A DNA stretch of 64,000 nt. Source: Bradyrhizobium lupini. Lineage in GTDB: Bacteria; Pseudomonadota; Alphaproteobacteria; Rhizobiales; Xanthobacteraceae. Shown piece by piece: positions 1-9,382 of the stretch. Numbering within the stretch: the first letter of the stretch is position 1; each line of letters begins with the position of its first letter. The notes beneath the pieces are model-generated. The model was not told the DNA's origin. It worked only from the letters and a program-made list of their open reading frames with translations, and made no database searches. Location: NCBI RefSeq assembly GCF_040939785.1, contig NZ_CP162553.1, positions 5,785,001-5,849,000 of the forward strand, read 5' to 3'. Made by a program: the position numbers and the translations under genes.

Positions 1-2
1 TG

Positions 3-668
3 GGCTTTGACGGTTTGAACGTAACCCATCCCTGCAAGCAGGCGATCCTTCCACTGCTGGACGAGCTTTCGCCCGACGCCGAGGCGCTTGGTGCGGTGAA
101 CACCGTGGTCGTCAGGAACGGCCGAATGACCGGCCACAACACCGACTGGTTCGGCTTCGCGGAGAATTTCCGCCGCAACATGCAAGGTGCACCACTTGGT
201 CGCGTCGTGCAATTCGGCGCAGGCGGCGCCGGTGCGGCGGTTGCTTTCGCGCTGATGAAGCTTGGCGTGCAGGAACTGACCATCATAGACGTCGACCTGG
301 CCAAGGCGCAGAGCGTGGTCGACGGCTTGTCCTCTCGATTTGTAGAAGGGCGCTTGAGGGTCGGCCAGGATGTTGCCGCCGCCGTGGCGGCCGCAGACGG
401 AATTGTCAACGCGACGCCGATCGGCATGGACAAATATCCGGGAACGCCGCTGCCGCTGGCGATGCTGTGTTCCGGTCTCTGGGTTGCCGAGATCATCTAC
501 TTCCCGCTGGAGACCGCGCTGCTGCGCGCGGCGCGGGCCCTCGGCTGCCGCACGGTCGATGGTGGCGGAATGGCTATCTTCCAGGGCACCGAAGCGTTCC
601 GCCTGTTCACGGGCGTCTCGCCTGATCCAGACGTCTTCTTCGCAACTTTCGCATCCCTGGGAGGGTGA
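3..668 (+). CDS. aroE: Shikimate/quinate dehydrogenase, 5' end outside window
   Basis: The reading frame is open from the first complete codon, so the start lies upstream. The visible part begins with GFDGLNVTHPCK, the substrate-binding motif whose Lys is catalytic, followed by GHNTDWFGF with the conserved catalytic Asp. A glycine-rich NADP-type Rossmann turn (GAGGAGAAV) follows near visible residue 73, then the ATPIGM motif and a C-terminal QGTEAFRLFTG helix typical of AroE. The family interconverts 3-dehydroshikimate and shikimate; quinate-using members oxidise quinate. It is followed after 51 bases by an ABC importer and, further on, by aroQ, which favours a catabolic or uptake role over the housekeeping aro pathway. 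That role is inference; the family call is firm. Confidence 0.88.
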   Translation, partial: GFDGLNVTHPCKQAILPLLDELSPDAEALGAVNTVVVRNGRMTGHNTDWFGFAENFRRNMQGAPLGRVVQFGAGGAGAAVAFALMKLGVQELTIIDVDLAKAQSVVDGLSSRFVEGRLRVGQDVAAAVAAADGIVNATPIGMDKYPGTPLPLAMLCSGLWVAEIIYFPLETALLRAARALGCRTVDGGGMAIFQGTEAFRLFTGVSPDPDVFFATFASLGG

Positions 669-719
669 CACCCGGCCGATGGGCGAGCGGCACGCACAAC
701 GCCCGAGAGGAAACGCAAG

Positions 720-1388
720 ATGGGCTACACGCTCGATTTCTCGGTGGTTTGGCACGCAATGCCCGCGTTGCTGTGGGGTTGCGTGGGGACGTTGGGTTTG
801 GCGCTTGCTGGCATGACGCTCGCAATGATCATCGGCGTCGCGGGCGTCGCGGCCCGCGATGCGAAGGCGGCCTGGTTGCGCGCCATCGTGATCGGCTTCG
901 TCGAAATCGTGCGCAACACGCCGTTCCTGGTGCAGATCTTCTTTCTGTTCTTTGCACTGCCGCTCGTCGGGGTAAAGCTCAATCCGACCGCCACGGCCAT
1001 TATCGCACTCGGCGTCAACGGAGGCGCGTACGCCATCGAGATCATCCGCGGCGGCGTGCAATCGATTCACAAAGGGCAAATCGAGGCTGGCTACGCGCTC
1101 GGACTGCACAAAGGGCAGGTATTCCGTTCCATCGTACTCAAGCCCGCGCTTCGCGCGATCTATCCCTCGCTCACGGGACAGTTCATCATGCTGACGCTGA
1201 CCTCGTCGATCTGTTCGGCTGTGTCGGCTTACGAATTGACGTCGGTCGCGCAGCGAATCGAAAGCGACACATTCCGCAGCTTCGAGGTCTATTTTTTCGT
1301 CACTTTCCTCTACCTCGCGATCTCCTGGCTGCTGATGGCGGGCTTCGCAATCATCTCTCACCGCTTCTTCTCATATCCGACGCGCTGA
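720..1388 (+). CDS. Amino-acid-type ABC transporter permease (HisM family), first copy
   Basis: An inner-membrane permease of the polar amino acid ABC class, 222 residues, the usual length. The EAA loop that docks the ATPase is visible as the stretch IEAGYALGLHKGQVFRSI near residues 121-138, and the early VEIVRNTPFLVQIFF motif is characteristic of HisM/HisQ-type subunits. About five hydrophobic segments are present. A GAGGAA ribosome-binding site sits a few bases before the ATG. It pairs with the next gene as the second half of a heteromeric channel. The substrate is not readable from sequence; neighbours suggest a shikimate- or quinate-related acid or an amino acid. Confidence 0.9.
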   Translation: MGYTLDFSVVWHAMPALLWGCVGTLGLALAGMTLAMIIGVAGVAARDAKAAWLRAIVIGFVEIVRNTPFLVQIFFLFFALPLVGVKLNPTATAIIALGVNGGAYAIEIIRGGVQSIHKGQIEAGYALGLHKGQVFRSIVLKPALRAIYPSLTGQFIMLTLTSSICSAVSAYELTSVAQRIESDTFRSFEVYFFVTFLYLAISWLLMAGFAIISHRFFSYPTR

Positions 1389-1400
1389 GGAGCACAGATC

Positions 1401-2057
1401 ATGACACCGCATTTCGGCGTTCCCGAGTTCGGCTTCCTCCTGCGTGGTCTGCAATGGACGGTACTCCTGACGCTGGTTGCATTCGTCGGTGGCTGTACCG
1501 CCGGCCTGGTCGTCGCATTGTTGCGCACCTGCGGTCGCACGACCGTGGAATGGATAGTTCGGATCTATATCGGAATCTTCCAGGGGACACCGCTGCTGCT
1601 GCAACTGTTCGTGGTGTATTACGGCTTGGCGCTCCTCGGATTGAAGCTGTCAGCATTCGTTGCGGTCGCGATTGGGTTCACCGTCAACGCCTCGGCTTTT
1701 CTGGGCGAGATCTGGCGCGGCGCAATCCAGGCCGTGCCTCGCGGTCAGACCGAGGCCGCGATGGCGCTCGGTCTACACTATTCCGCGCGCATGCGCGACA
1801 TCGTGCTGCCGCAAGCCATTCGCATCGCGCTGCCGGCGACCATTGGCTATCTCGTGCAGCTCATCAAGGGTACCTCGCTCGCTGCCATCGTCGGCTTCAT
1901 CGAACTCGCCCGCGCGGGTCAAATCGTATCGAACCAGACCTACCAGCCGTTGCTCGTCTTCGGTGTGGTCGGCGCGATGTATTTCATCCTCTGCTGGCCA
2001 CTCTCGTGGTGGGGCAGTCGGATGGAGGCCAGGCTCGCCCTGGCCGGTCAAAGGTAG
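1401..2057 (+). CDS. Amino-acid-type ABC transporter permease (HisM family), second copy
   Basis: The partner permease, 218 residues, 12 bases after the previous stop. It shows the family motif near residues 52-66 (IYIGIFQGTPLLLQL) and the EAA loop (TEAAMALGLHYSARMRDI) around residues 117-134. Hydrophobic segments match the five-helix HisM fold. Together with the previous subunit it should form the transmembrane channel served by the ATPase encoded further downstream. The two permeases are paralogues, not copies: the intervening sequences differ strongly. Confidence 0.9.
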   Translation: MTPHFGVPEFGFLLRGLQWTVLLTLVAFVGGCTAGLVVALLRTCGRTTVEWIVRIYIGIFQGTPLLLQLFVVYYGLALLGLKLSAFVAVAIGFTVNASAFLGEIWRGAIQAVPRGQTEAAMALGLHYSARMRDIVLPQAIRIALPATIGYLVQLIKGTSLAAIVGFIELARAGQIVSNQTYQPLLVFGVVGAMYFILCWPLSWWGSRMEARLALAGQR

Positions 2058-2108
2058 GTTCGGCGCACCTACTCAATCAAATACAGCCATCACCAGGAGG
2101 AGATACTC

Positions 2109-2936
2109 ATGTTGTTTTCGCTCAATCGCCGCCAACTCGGCGTTACGCTGCTGACGCTGTCGGCCATCGTTGTCGCAGGCGGCTCGCAGGCGGGCACTCT
2201 GGAGGACGTGAAGAAGAAGGGCGTCGTCGTCATCGGCATTCAGGGCGATAATCCGCCCTGGGGCTATGTCGATAGCTCAGGAAAGCAGGATGGGATCGAT
2301 GCCGACATGGGGCGTGCCTTCGCTGAATATCTCGGCGTGAAGGCCGAGTTCGTCGCGCTGGCGGTGGCCAATCGTATTCCGGCGCTGACCACAGGCCGCG
2401 TAGACATTCTGTTCGCGACCATGGCCATGCTGCCCGAGCGTGCGAAGGTGGTACAATATTCCAAACCCTATGTTGCCAATCAGATTACACTTGTCGCTGC
2501 CCAGGCAACGCCGATCAACAGTAACGCCGATATGGGGAAGTACGTTATCGGCGTCCCACGCTCCTCCACGCAGGACACCCAGGTAACCAATAATGCTCCT
2601 GCGGGCGCCGAAATCCGCAGGTTTGATGATGACGCGGCCACGATCCAGGCACTGCTCTCGGGTCAGGTGCAGGCGGTCGGGGCAAACAGCTTCTACCCGC
2701 AGCGTCTGAACGCTGCAAAGCCGGAACTTGGGTTCGAGCCCAAGCTTCACTTCACCGCCTTGTACAACGGGGCCTGCACGCGCCTCGGAGAGAAGGAGTG
2801 GAACGAGACGGCGAACAAATTCGTCGACCAGATCAAGTCCAATGGCAAATTGGCCGCTTTCTACGCCAAGTGGATGAAGGCGCCCGTGCCGGTCTTCCCC
2901 GACTCGGTCCCCGGCGTTCCGTTCACAGTTCAATAG
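2109..2936 (+). CDS. ABC transporter periplasmic substrate-binding protein (SBP_bac_3)
   Basis: A 275-residue periplasmic receptor. Residues 1-28 form a signal peptide with arginines after the start, a hydrophobic core and a probable cut after SQA. The mature part begins with the SBP_bac_3 pattern ([18 protein letters not shown]), then [15 protein letters not shown] and the [18 protein letters not shown] stretch typical of polar amino acid receptors. A strong AGGAGG site lies 8 bases before the ATG. It stands between the permeases and the ATPase, so all four parts of one importer are present. The ligand is unknown; the aroE and aroQ neighbours make a shikimate-like ligand plausible but unproven. 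Confidence 0.9.
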   Translation: MLFSLNRRQLGVTLLTLSAIVVAGGSQAGTLEDVKKKGVVVIGIQGDNPPWGYVDSSGKQDGIDADMGRAFAEYLGVKAEFVALAVANRIPALTTGRVDILFATMAMLPERAKVVQYSKPYVANQITLVAAQATPINSNADMGKYVIGVPRSSTQDTQVTNNAPAGAEIRRFDDDAATIQALLSGQVQAVGANSFYPQRLNAAKPELGFEPKLHFTALYNGACTRLGEKEWNETANKFVDQIKSNGKLAAFYAKWMKAPVPVFPDSVPGVPFTVQ

Positions 2937-2998
2937 TCACTGCAAGCGGCCGACGCGCTGGGCGCGTTGGCCGCCGTCCGATAACGGAGGCCGAATCC

Positions 2999-3745
2999 AT
3001 GCAGGACCAGATCCTGATCGAAATGAAGGGCGTGCAGAAATGGTACGGCGGGTATCAGGCTCTCCGCAACGTTGACCTCACTGTGCGCAGAGGGGAAAAG
3101 ATCGTGCTTTGCGGTCCGTCCGGTTCGGGCAAGTCGACGCTGATACGCTGTATCAACCGCCTGGAGGCAATCCAGCAGGGCAGTATCGTGGTGAACGGTC
3201 ATCGGTTTGACGACAGCGTCAAAGCCATCGATGTCGTACGCCAGGACGTCGGCATGGTCTTTCAGAGCTTCAACCTTTTTCCGCATATGACGGTCTTGCA
3301 GAACTGCATGCTCGCGCCCATTCGCGCGCGCCGCATCAGCAAGACCGAAGCGGAGGCGAGCGCGCGAAAATATCTCGAGCGGGTGCGCATTGGCGAGCAG
3401 GCCGAGAAGTATCCGGCGCAACTCTCGGGCGGTCAGCAGCAACGTGTCGCGATCGCGCGTGCTCTCTGCATGCAGCCCAAGGTCATGTTGTTTGATGAAC
3501 CGACTTCGGCTCTCGATCCGGAAATGGTCAAGGAAGTGCTCGACACGATGATCGGCCTCGCCAACGACGGCATGACCATGATTTGCGTCACCCATGAAAT
3601 GGGTTTTGCCCGCCAGGTTGCCGACCGTGTCATCTTCATGGCTGAAGGGCAGATCATCGAAGAAGGTGTGCCCGACGCTTTCTTCCGCAATCCGCAGCAC
3701 GCTCGCACCAAGCAGTTCCTTGGCGAGATCCTCGCCCATCACTGA
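2999..3745 (+). CDS. Amino-acid-type ABC transporter ATP-binding protein
   Basis: A 248-residue ATPase of the GlnQ/HisP class. Walker A is GPSGSGKST, the Q-loop lies in [16 protein letters not shown], the signature is [15 protein letters not shown], Walker B is [15 protein letters not shown], and the switch His is in VTHEMGFA. The reading frame stays open upstream of this ATG into the binding-protein gene, but the GGAGG site 8 bases ahead and the family's normal N-terminus place the start here. It is 62 bases after the binding-protein stop and 13 bases before aroQ, within one operon. Confidence 0.92.
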   Translation: MQDQILIEMKGVQKWYGGYQALRNVDLTVRRGEKIVLCGPSGSGKSTLIRCINRLEAIQQGSIVVNGHRFDDSVKAIDVVRQDVGMVFQSFNLFPHMTVLQNCMLAPIRARRISKTEAEASARKYLERVRIGEQAEKYPAQLSGGQQQRVAIARALCMQPKVMLFDEPTSALDPEMVKEVLDTMIGLANDGMTMICVTHEMGFARQVADRVIFMAEGQIIEEGVPDAFFRNPQHARTKQFLGEILAHH

Positions 3746-3758
3746 ACGGAGTTATTCC

Positions 3759-4205
3759 ATGAGCCGTCTTGTCTACGTCCTCAACGGGCCAAATCTCAAT
3801 TTGCTTGGCAAGCGTCAGCCCCACATCTATGGCCACGAGACGCTTGCGGATGTGGAGCGAGATTGTCGGGGGCTAGCCACGGAGCTGGCTCTGGAGATGC
3901 GCTTTCACCAGTCGAACAGGGAATACGAGCTGATCGACTGGATCCACGAGGCGCGCGAGACGGCTGTCGGCATCGTCATGAATCCCGCGGCTTTCACCCA
4001 TACCTCGGTCGCCATCCTAGACGCTTTGAACACGTTCGAGGGGACAGTAATCGAGGTGCACATTTCCAATGTGCACAAGCGCGAGGAATTCCGCCACCGC
4101 TCGTTCGTTTCCAAACGAGCTGATGGCGTTATTGCAGGCTTCGGCACTCAGGGTTATCTGCTCGGTTTGCGTCGGTTGGCCAAGCTGCTCGATGAGAAGG
4201 GATAG
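3759..4205 (+). CDS. aroQ: Type II 3-dehydroquinate dehydratase
   Basis: A 148-residue protein matching type II dehydroquinases, which interconvert 3-dehydroquinate and 3-dehydroshikimate and form cytosolic dodecamers. Visible hallmarks are [18 protein letters not shown] with the flexible-loop Arg and the catalytic Tyr near residue 24, [16 protein letters not shown], the EVHISN motif with the catalytic His, and the KREEFRHRS loop. The open frame extends upstream into the ATPase gene, but the native N-terminus is at this ATG. Its position after an importer and beside a shikimate/quinate dehydrogenase suggests catabolic use; biosynthetic use cannot be excluded. Confidence 0.93.
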   Translation: MSRLVYVLNGPNLNLLGKRQPHIYGHETLADVERDCRGLATELALEMRFHQSNREYELIDWIHEARETAVGIVMNPAAFTHTSVAILDALNTFEGTVIEVHISNVHKREEFRHRSFVSKRADGVIAGFGTQGYLLGLRRLAKLLDEKG

Positions 4206-4211
4206 AATCGT

Positions 4212-5246
4212 ATGAGTGCACCCGTCCGCCTGACGGTCATGGGAGCGGGTCTCATCGGCAAGCGACACATTGAACATATTCTCGCGCGGCCGGAGGCGGT
4301 CTTATCGTCAATCGTCGATCCGATGCCGGTTGCACGGGAGTTGGCGGTATCGCTCAAGGTGGACTGGTTTTCGTCCGTTCAGGACATGATCTCTGAAAAC
4401 CGGCCGGAGGGGGTGGTTGTCGCCACCCCCAACCAGATGCACGTGGCCAACGGCATGGATTGTATCGCTGCGGGCATCCCGGCGCTGATCGAGAAGCCGT
4501 TAGCGGATGATATCGTGGCGGCACAGACGTTGGTCGAAGCCTCCGAGCGGGCGGGCGTGCCGCTGCTAACCGGCCACCACCGTCGCCACAACCCGATGAT
4601 CCAGCGCGCCAAGGCGGAGATCGACAGCGGCCGGCTCGGTCAGATCGTGTCAGTGCATGGCATGTTCTGGCTGATCAAGCCGGACGATTAATTTGAGGTG
4701 TCCTGGCGCCGCGAGAAAGGGGCGGGGCCCATTTTCCTGAATCTTATCCACGATGTCGACCTGTTGCGGTATCTGTGCGGGGATATCGTCGCGGTACAGG
4801 CTGCCCAATCCAATCGGCTGCGTGGAAATGCCGTCGAAGAGACCGCGGTGATCATCCTGCGCTTCGCTTCCGGCGCGCTGGGGAACGGTCAACGTCTCCG
4901 ATACCATCCAGTCGCCTTGGAGCTGGGAATTTACACTGGGGAGAATCCGGCCTACAGCCATGCGCTGGAGACCTGCTACCAGATTGGCGGCACGAGGGCA
5001 TCGCTGGCTATTCCGCAACTCGATCTGTGGCATCACCCGAGCAAGGCCAGCTGGTGGGCGCCGATCGAGCGCGAGCGGCTGAGGTTCGAGAAAGAAGACC
5101 CGCTTGGCCTGCAGATCGCAAATTTCTGTGGCGTTATCCGCGGCACGGCCACGCCTGTGGTGAGCGGGCGCGAAGGGCTAAAAACGCTCAGGGTGATCGA
5201 CGCGATCAAGCGCGCAGCGGAAACCGGAGATCTCGTGTCGTTTTGA
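4212..5246 (+). pseudogene. Gfo/Idh/MocA-family oxidoreductase, disrupted by a stop and compensating frameshifts
   Basis: The N-terminal half has an NAD(P)-binding fold (VMGAGLIGKRHIEHIL) and the EKPLADD motif with the catalytic Lys of the family. At 4689-4691 an in-frame TAA replaces what is probably a Tyr codon in a KPDDYF-type motif. The same frame resumes with WRREKGAGPIFLNLIHDVDL, whose H-D pair belongs to the family active site. A second lesion lies between about 4884 and 4940: the read frame gives nonsense there, while the +1 frame gives VSDTIQSPWSWEFTLGENPA, a family-like sequence, so one base was gained and one lost. Three lesions argue for true decay. A product could only be made by readthrough or by restart at GTG 4698. 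Confidence 0.85.
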
Positions 5247-5423
5247 CTCTGGTAAGCACAGGTGTCTACGCTGAAGTATCGATATTTTATTTGGCGAACC
5301 ATCAAGGTGCCGCTGATAGACAATGCTGGGAGCACTATGATCCTGCGACGAAGGCCCGTTTTCGGCCGGATAAACCCAGTGGTGCGATTGGTAAGTCATT
5401 GATTGTTCTCTACCCGTCGCTAT

Positions 5424-5468
5424 CTCTTAATCAGCGGGTCCCAGGTTCGAGCCCTGGTGCGCCCACCA
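5424..5468 (+). repeat. 3' half of tRNA-Lys(CTT), probable attachment-site remnant (copy 1)
   Basis: The stretch begins with the seven-base anticodon loop CTCTTAA (anticodon CTT), then the 3' anticodon stem, variable loop, a complete T-arm (CCAGG-TTCGAGC-CCTGG), acceptor 3' strand TGCGCCC, discriminator A and an encoded CCA. No 5' half of a tRNA is found upstream. A near copy sits at 13684-13728. Integrases commonly recombine at tRNA 3' halves and leave such fragments at island ends. Confidence 0.82.
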
Positions 5469-6498
5469 AATAAATCAAGACCTTAGCAAGAGAAACCGTT
5501 TGAGACCGACGGACTAAAACGGTTTTTCAAACGGTGTTCTTGACGGCCAGCCGGCGAGTCCACTCTCGGCATTGTGATCTACTCTGTCCGTCTCGACGGA
5601 GGCCAAGGCGACTCGAAGGCCGTCCGGCAGAACCACTTCCTTGATGTTGTATGTAGATCAGAGCCGCCCGACATAGCCGGCATTTTTCCACTTCTGTTCA
5701 ATTTCATCAGCGACGCATTGGGCAGCCGCGCAGCGCCTCCACCGAAATAGTGCTTGAAGTCGATGTGAACTCTTATGTTGTCTGGCCAATAAGCCGCCAT
5801 GCGGTCATAGAGGAGAACCGATCCGGTCTCGAAGCGCCGATAGACCGATTTGTGCATCGGCGATTTTGATTCCGCCATTCGGAGGTTCGATCTCTCCCGC
5901 CGCAGCCAAGCAGTCACTCAATTATAGAGAGTGGGACCGTATTGGCTGAAAGTGCCGCATTTTACGGGATTTTTGTGCGGCTCTCTAAAGTCTCTGCTCC
6001 TCTGAAACCGGCAACCTTGGCGAGAAGTCGTCGAAAGTCTCCAGCCCAAACCGCAGAAATTACCTTTTTCCGTGGAGACGATTGGCAGAGACCGGTTCGA
6101 TCACCACTGGACAGTGGGGGTGGCAGTGAATTTTGACGGTTTCAAACCGCTCGACGACTATTGGCTCTGCGATGGCGATAGCTATTCTGCAGAAGCGGAA
6201 AACGGAACTCGAAATTGCTAAACGGCTCTGTCGAACGATTGCTATCGCATGCGCGGCAGGGCTCACAGGGGACAGTGGTGATGCGACAGCGCGTTCGCTT
6301 TGAAAGCGAGTGCAACCACACCCTTTAAATTGATCACTTCTCTCTCCAGAGGCATACGTAGCCAAGCGCGCATTCACGCTTCGCAGTCGATAACCGCTCC
6401 GAGTGGGGGCAAGTGGGACGGTCGGTAAGGTTCATGAGCATACTGAACCAATCTCATTATATACTGTCGAGCCGCGGAAGCCCTTCCCACCAGCACCG
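5469..6498. other. About 1 kb without a recognisable gene, inside the accessory segment
   Basis: The stretch between the tRNA fragment and the IS256 remnant is visibly less GC-rich than the flanks. The short open frames in it (for example 5579-5917 minus and 5942-6136 plus) show no family I recognise and no convincing ribosome-binding site. It is probably degraded mobile DNA. I see no clear promoter or RNA gene in it. Confidence 0.5.
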
Positions 6499-7918
6499 AT
6501 CGTGTCCCGTGGCGTGGTGTAGCTGGCGGCGGGTCACCGCGTTCGCCGGCTGGAGAGCCGGGCTGGTCAGCTGGCGATAGCCGTGATGCTGACGCTCGGA
6601 TCATCGCTCAACGGCGCGATGGTTTCCAGTGCCATGTAGCGGGCACGCTGGACGGCCCATTCATCATTCTGTTCGAGCAGGATCGCGCCGATGAGGCGAG
6701 TGATGGCGTCATCGTTGGGGAAGATGCCGACCACCTCGGTCCGCCGTTTGATCTCGCCGTTGAGACGCTCGATCGGGTTGGTCGAGTGCAGCTTGGTCCG
6801 ATGCTGTGCGGAAAGGTCATGTAGGCGAGCACATCGGTCTCGGCCTCGTCGAGGAAGCCGGCAAGTTTGGGCAGCTTGGGGCGGAGCTGGTCGGCGACCT
6901 TGCGCCACTGGGTTCGCGCGGCCTCGGCGTCGTCCTGGGCAAACGCTGTGGCGATGAAGGCGGAGACGACGCGCCGCCCGCTCTTGCCGGCATGCGCCAG
7001 CGCGTTGCGCATGAAGTGGACGCGGCAACGCTGCCAGCTGGCATCGAGCACCTTGGCCACGGTGGGCTTGATGCCTTCGTGGGCGTCGGACACGACCAGC
7101 TTGACGCCGCGCAGGCCGCGGCGGGCGAGCTGGCGCAGGAACGCCGTCCAGAACGTCTCGGCCTCGGAAGGGCCGATGCCAATGCGGAGGACCTCGCGTC
7201 GGCCGTCGCTATTGACGCCAACCGCGACAATCACCGCGACTGAGACGATGCGGCCATTCTGGCGCACCTTCACGTAGGTGGCGTCGATCCACAGATACGG
7301 CCAGTCGCCCTCGATCGGACGGGCGAGGAAGGCCTTCACCTTGTCATCGATCTCGCCGCACAGCCGGCTGACCTCGCTCTTGGAGATGCCGGTCATGCCC
7401 ATGGCCTGGACGAGGTCGTCCACCGAGCGGGTCGAGACGCCCTGCACATAGGCTTCCTGCACCACGGCGGTGAGCGCCTTCTCGGCCATGCGTCGCGGCT
7501 CCAGGAAGCCCGGGAAGTAGGAGCCTCGCGCAGCTTGGGAATGTGCAGCTCAACCGCGCCGGCGCGGGTCTCCCAGATCCGGTCGCGGTAGCCGTTGCGC
7601 TGGGCCAGGCGTTCGGGGCTCTTCTCTTCGTAGGCCGCCCCGGTCTGGCCTTCCACAGCTCCATCAGGCGCTGGGCGGCAAAGCCGATCATCTCGCGCAG
7701 CAGATCGGCGTCGGGGGTCTTCTCTACGAGCGTGCGCAGGTTCATCATGTCTTCGGTCATCGGTGGTTCCTCGGTTGCGTTGGCGTGTCGCAACCCGATC
7801 CTACCGGAGAACTGCCGGTGACCACCGCAAAGCTGCCCGCCCGCTACGGCGCTATTTGAAGGCGCGCATCCGGGCGGCTTTGCTCTACCGAGCTACACCA
7901 CCACCGGGGACACGACCC
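6499..7918 (-). mobile_element. IS256-family insertion sequence, degenerate
   Basis: The ends carry imperfect 25-base terminal inverted repeats: left at 6500-6524, right at 7891-7915 read on the minus strand. Both start TCGTGTCCC and end TGGTGTAGCT, with 21 of 25 positions equal. Flanking bases 6491-6498 (cagcaccg) and 7919-7926 (cagcaact) agree at 6 of 8 positions and may be a decayed 8-bp target duplication, the size usual for IS256. The enclosed transposase gene is frameshifted, so the element cannot move by itself. Exact outer ends are uncertain by a few bases. Confidence 0.8.
6567..7760 (-). pseudogene. IS256/Mutator-type transposase, broken by three frameshifts
   Basis: Read in pieces, the protein is a full IS256-type transposase: [16 protein letters not shown] near the N-terminus, [20 protein letters not shown], then the first catalytic Asp in [11 protein letters not shown], the second in [10 protein letters not shown], the [11 protein letters not shown] zinc-finger-like stretch, and the final Glu in [15 protein letters not shown]. 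The frame changes at about 7650, about 7525 and about 6815, each joining sensible sequence on both sides. All three DDE residues survive, so decay is recent, but no complete protein can be made. Confidence 0.9.
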
Positions 7919-8025
7919 CAGCAACTAGTAAGTGCTGGCAATATTTCAGAATTATAAGTAGCGTCGCGGCAAGAAAAATCGCGATGGCCGCCCGGTCAAC
8001 GCAAGTTAAAAATGGGGAGATTCAA

Positions 8026-9327
8026 ATGCTTTTGCTGAAAGCCGCAGTTGCAGCCGGTCTAGTCATCACAGCTTTTACGGGCGCTGCGCTTGCGCAGAGC
8101 AAGCCGCCGGAAATCAAGATCGGTATCACCACTTTCCTGTCGGGACCGGCTTCCGTATTCGGCGTACCGGCAAAGGCCGCGGCCGAGATGATTGCAGAAG
8201 ACCTCAACAAGAAGGGCGGAATCGGCGGTGTACCGGTAAAACTGTCTTTCATCGATGAAGGCGCCGGCGGCGAGGCATTGGTCTCGAACTACCGGCGCAT
8301 GGTGCAAGACGAAAAGGTCGACGTGACTTTCGCCTCCATCTCCTCGGGCAGCTGCAATCAGCTTGTCCCGGTCGCCGAAGACCTCAAAGTCATGAACTTT
8401 ATGTGGGATTGCGGTGCGGCTTCTATTCTGGAGACGAAGAAATATCGCTACAATTTCCGCACGCAGGCTAACGGCACGCCGGAGATGCTGGCGGTGCTCG
8501 TCTATCTCCTTAAGACAAAGCCCGACTTTAAGACCATCGCGGTCGTCAATCAGGACTACGCGTGGGGCCGCGAAAGCTGGGAAATCTTCTCCACCGCATT
8601 GAAGGCGCTGAAGCCCGACGTTCAGGTGTTGGCGGAGCTTTTTCCGAAGTTCGGTGCGCCGGACTATTCCACCGAAGTTTCGCGCTTACTGGCATTGCGG
8701 CCGGATGTCGTTCTAACCACCTCCTGGGGCGGCGATCTCGACACGCTGGTCCGTCAGGCCGGTCAACGCGGCCTGCTGCAACAGTCGACCTTCGTGTTGG
8801 GCATCGGCGAATCCTCGATCCAGCGACTGGGCAAGGATCTGCCGGAAGGCCTGATCGTCGGCGCGCGTGGCGATCATTGGTTCCTGCATCCTGAAAAGAA
8901 GAACGATCCGGCCTTCAAGGCGTTTGCCGAGGCATTCAAGGCAAAGACCGGCGCCTGGCCGATTTACCCCGTCTACCACATGGCGCAGGCTTTCACGGCG
9001 CTGCAAGCTGCCTATGACAAGGCGATCAAGGCCAATGGCGGCAACTGGCCGACACGGGAGCAGGTCGTAGACGCAACCTCCGGCACCGAGTTCGCGACCG
9101 GTTTCGGCCGGCCGGTCACGCTGAGGCCCGAGGACAACCAAGGTCTGGAAGCGCAGCTCGTCGGCGTCACCAAGTCTTTCCCGGGCTATGACTTCAAACT
9201 GCTCGACAACATGATGATCTTTGATCCGAAGGTGATCACCAATCCGGCGGGCGTGCGCTCGGTCGAGTGGCTGAAGACGCTCAAGCCGGAATTCGTTAAA
9301 ATGGACGTTCCGACCTTCAAGCAGTAG
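8026..9327 (+). CDS. Branched-chain amino acid-type ABC transporter substrate-binding protein
   Basis: A 433-residue periplasmic receptor of the type 1 fold (Peripla_BP_6). The signal peptide covers residues 1-22 or so (LLLKAAVAAGLVITAFTGAA, probable cut at ALA). The mature start KIGITTFLSGPASVFG and the VKLSFIDEGAGGEALVSNYRRMV region are typical of the class. The frame is open from 7984, but the ATG at 8026 is preceded by GGGGAG and gives a proper signal peptide. It heads a five-gene importer set. Receptors of this class bind amino acids, amides, urea or aromatic acids; the ligand here is not known. Confidence 0.9.
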   Translation: MLLLKAAVAAGLVITAFTGAALAQSKPPEIKIGITTFLSGPASVFGVPAKAAAEMIAEDLNKKGGIGGVPVKLSFIDEGAGGEALVSNYRRMVQDEKVDVTFASISSGSCNQLVPVAEDLKVMNFMWDCGAASILETKKYRYNFRTQANGTPEMLAVLVYLLKTKPDFKTIAVVNQDYAWGRESWEIFSTALKALKPDVQVLAELFPKFGAPDYSTEVSRLLALRPDVVLTTSWGGDLDTLVRQAGQRGLLQQSTFVLGIGESSIQRLGKDLPEGLIVGARGDHWFLHPEKKNDPAFKAFAEAFKAKTGAWPIYPVYHMAQAFTALQAAYDKAIKANGGNWPTREQVVDATSGTEFATGFGRPVTLRPEDNQGLEAQLVGVTKSFPGYDFKLLDNMMIFDPKVITNPAGVRSVEWLKTLKPEFVKMDVPTFKQ

Positions 9328-9382
9328 GCCAGATCATCGTCCTCCGGGCAAAAACCGCAGGACGGCTTTCCTGAAGGTCTCC

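Noticed and set aside
2277..3742. Two long minus-strand frames opposite the ABC binding protein and ATPase
   Set aside because: Shadows of clear plus-strand genes with strong ribosome-binding sites.
5400..5473. Frame with the ending LNQRVPGSSPGAPTK
   Set aside because: This string is produced when a tRNA T-arm and acceptor end are translated; it overlaps the tRNA-Lys fragment and is not a protein.
7877..7905. tRNA D-arm-like sequence TAGCTCGGTAGAGC on the minus strand
   Set aside because: It lies in the IS256 terminal repeat region and no anticodon, T-arm or acceptor follows, so it is not a tRNA.
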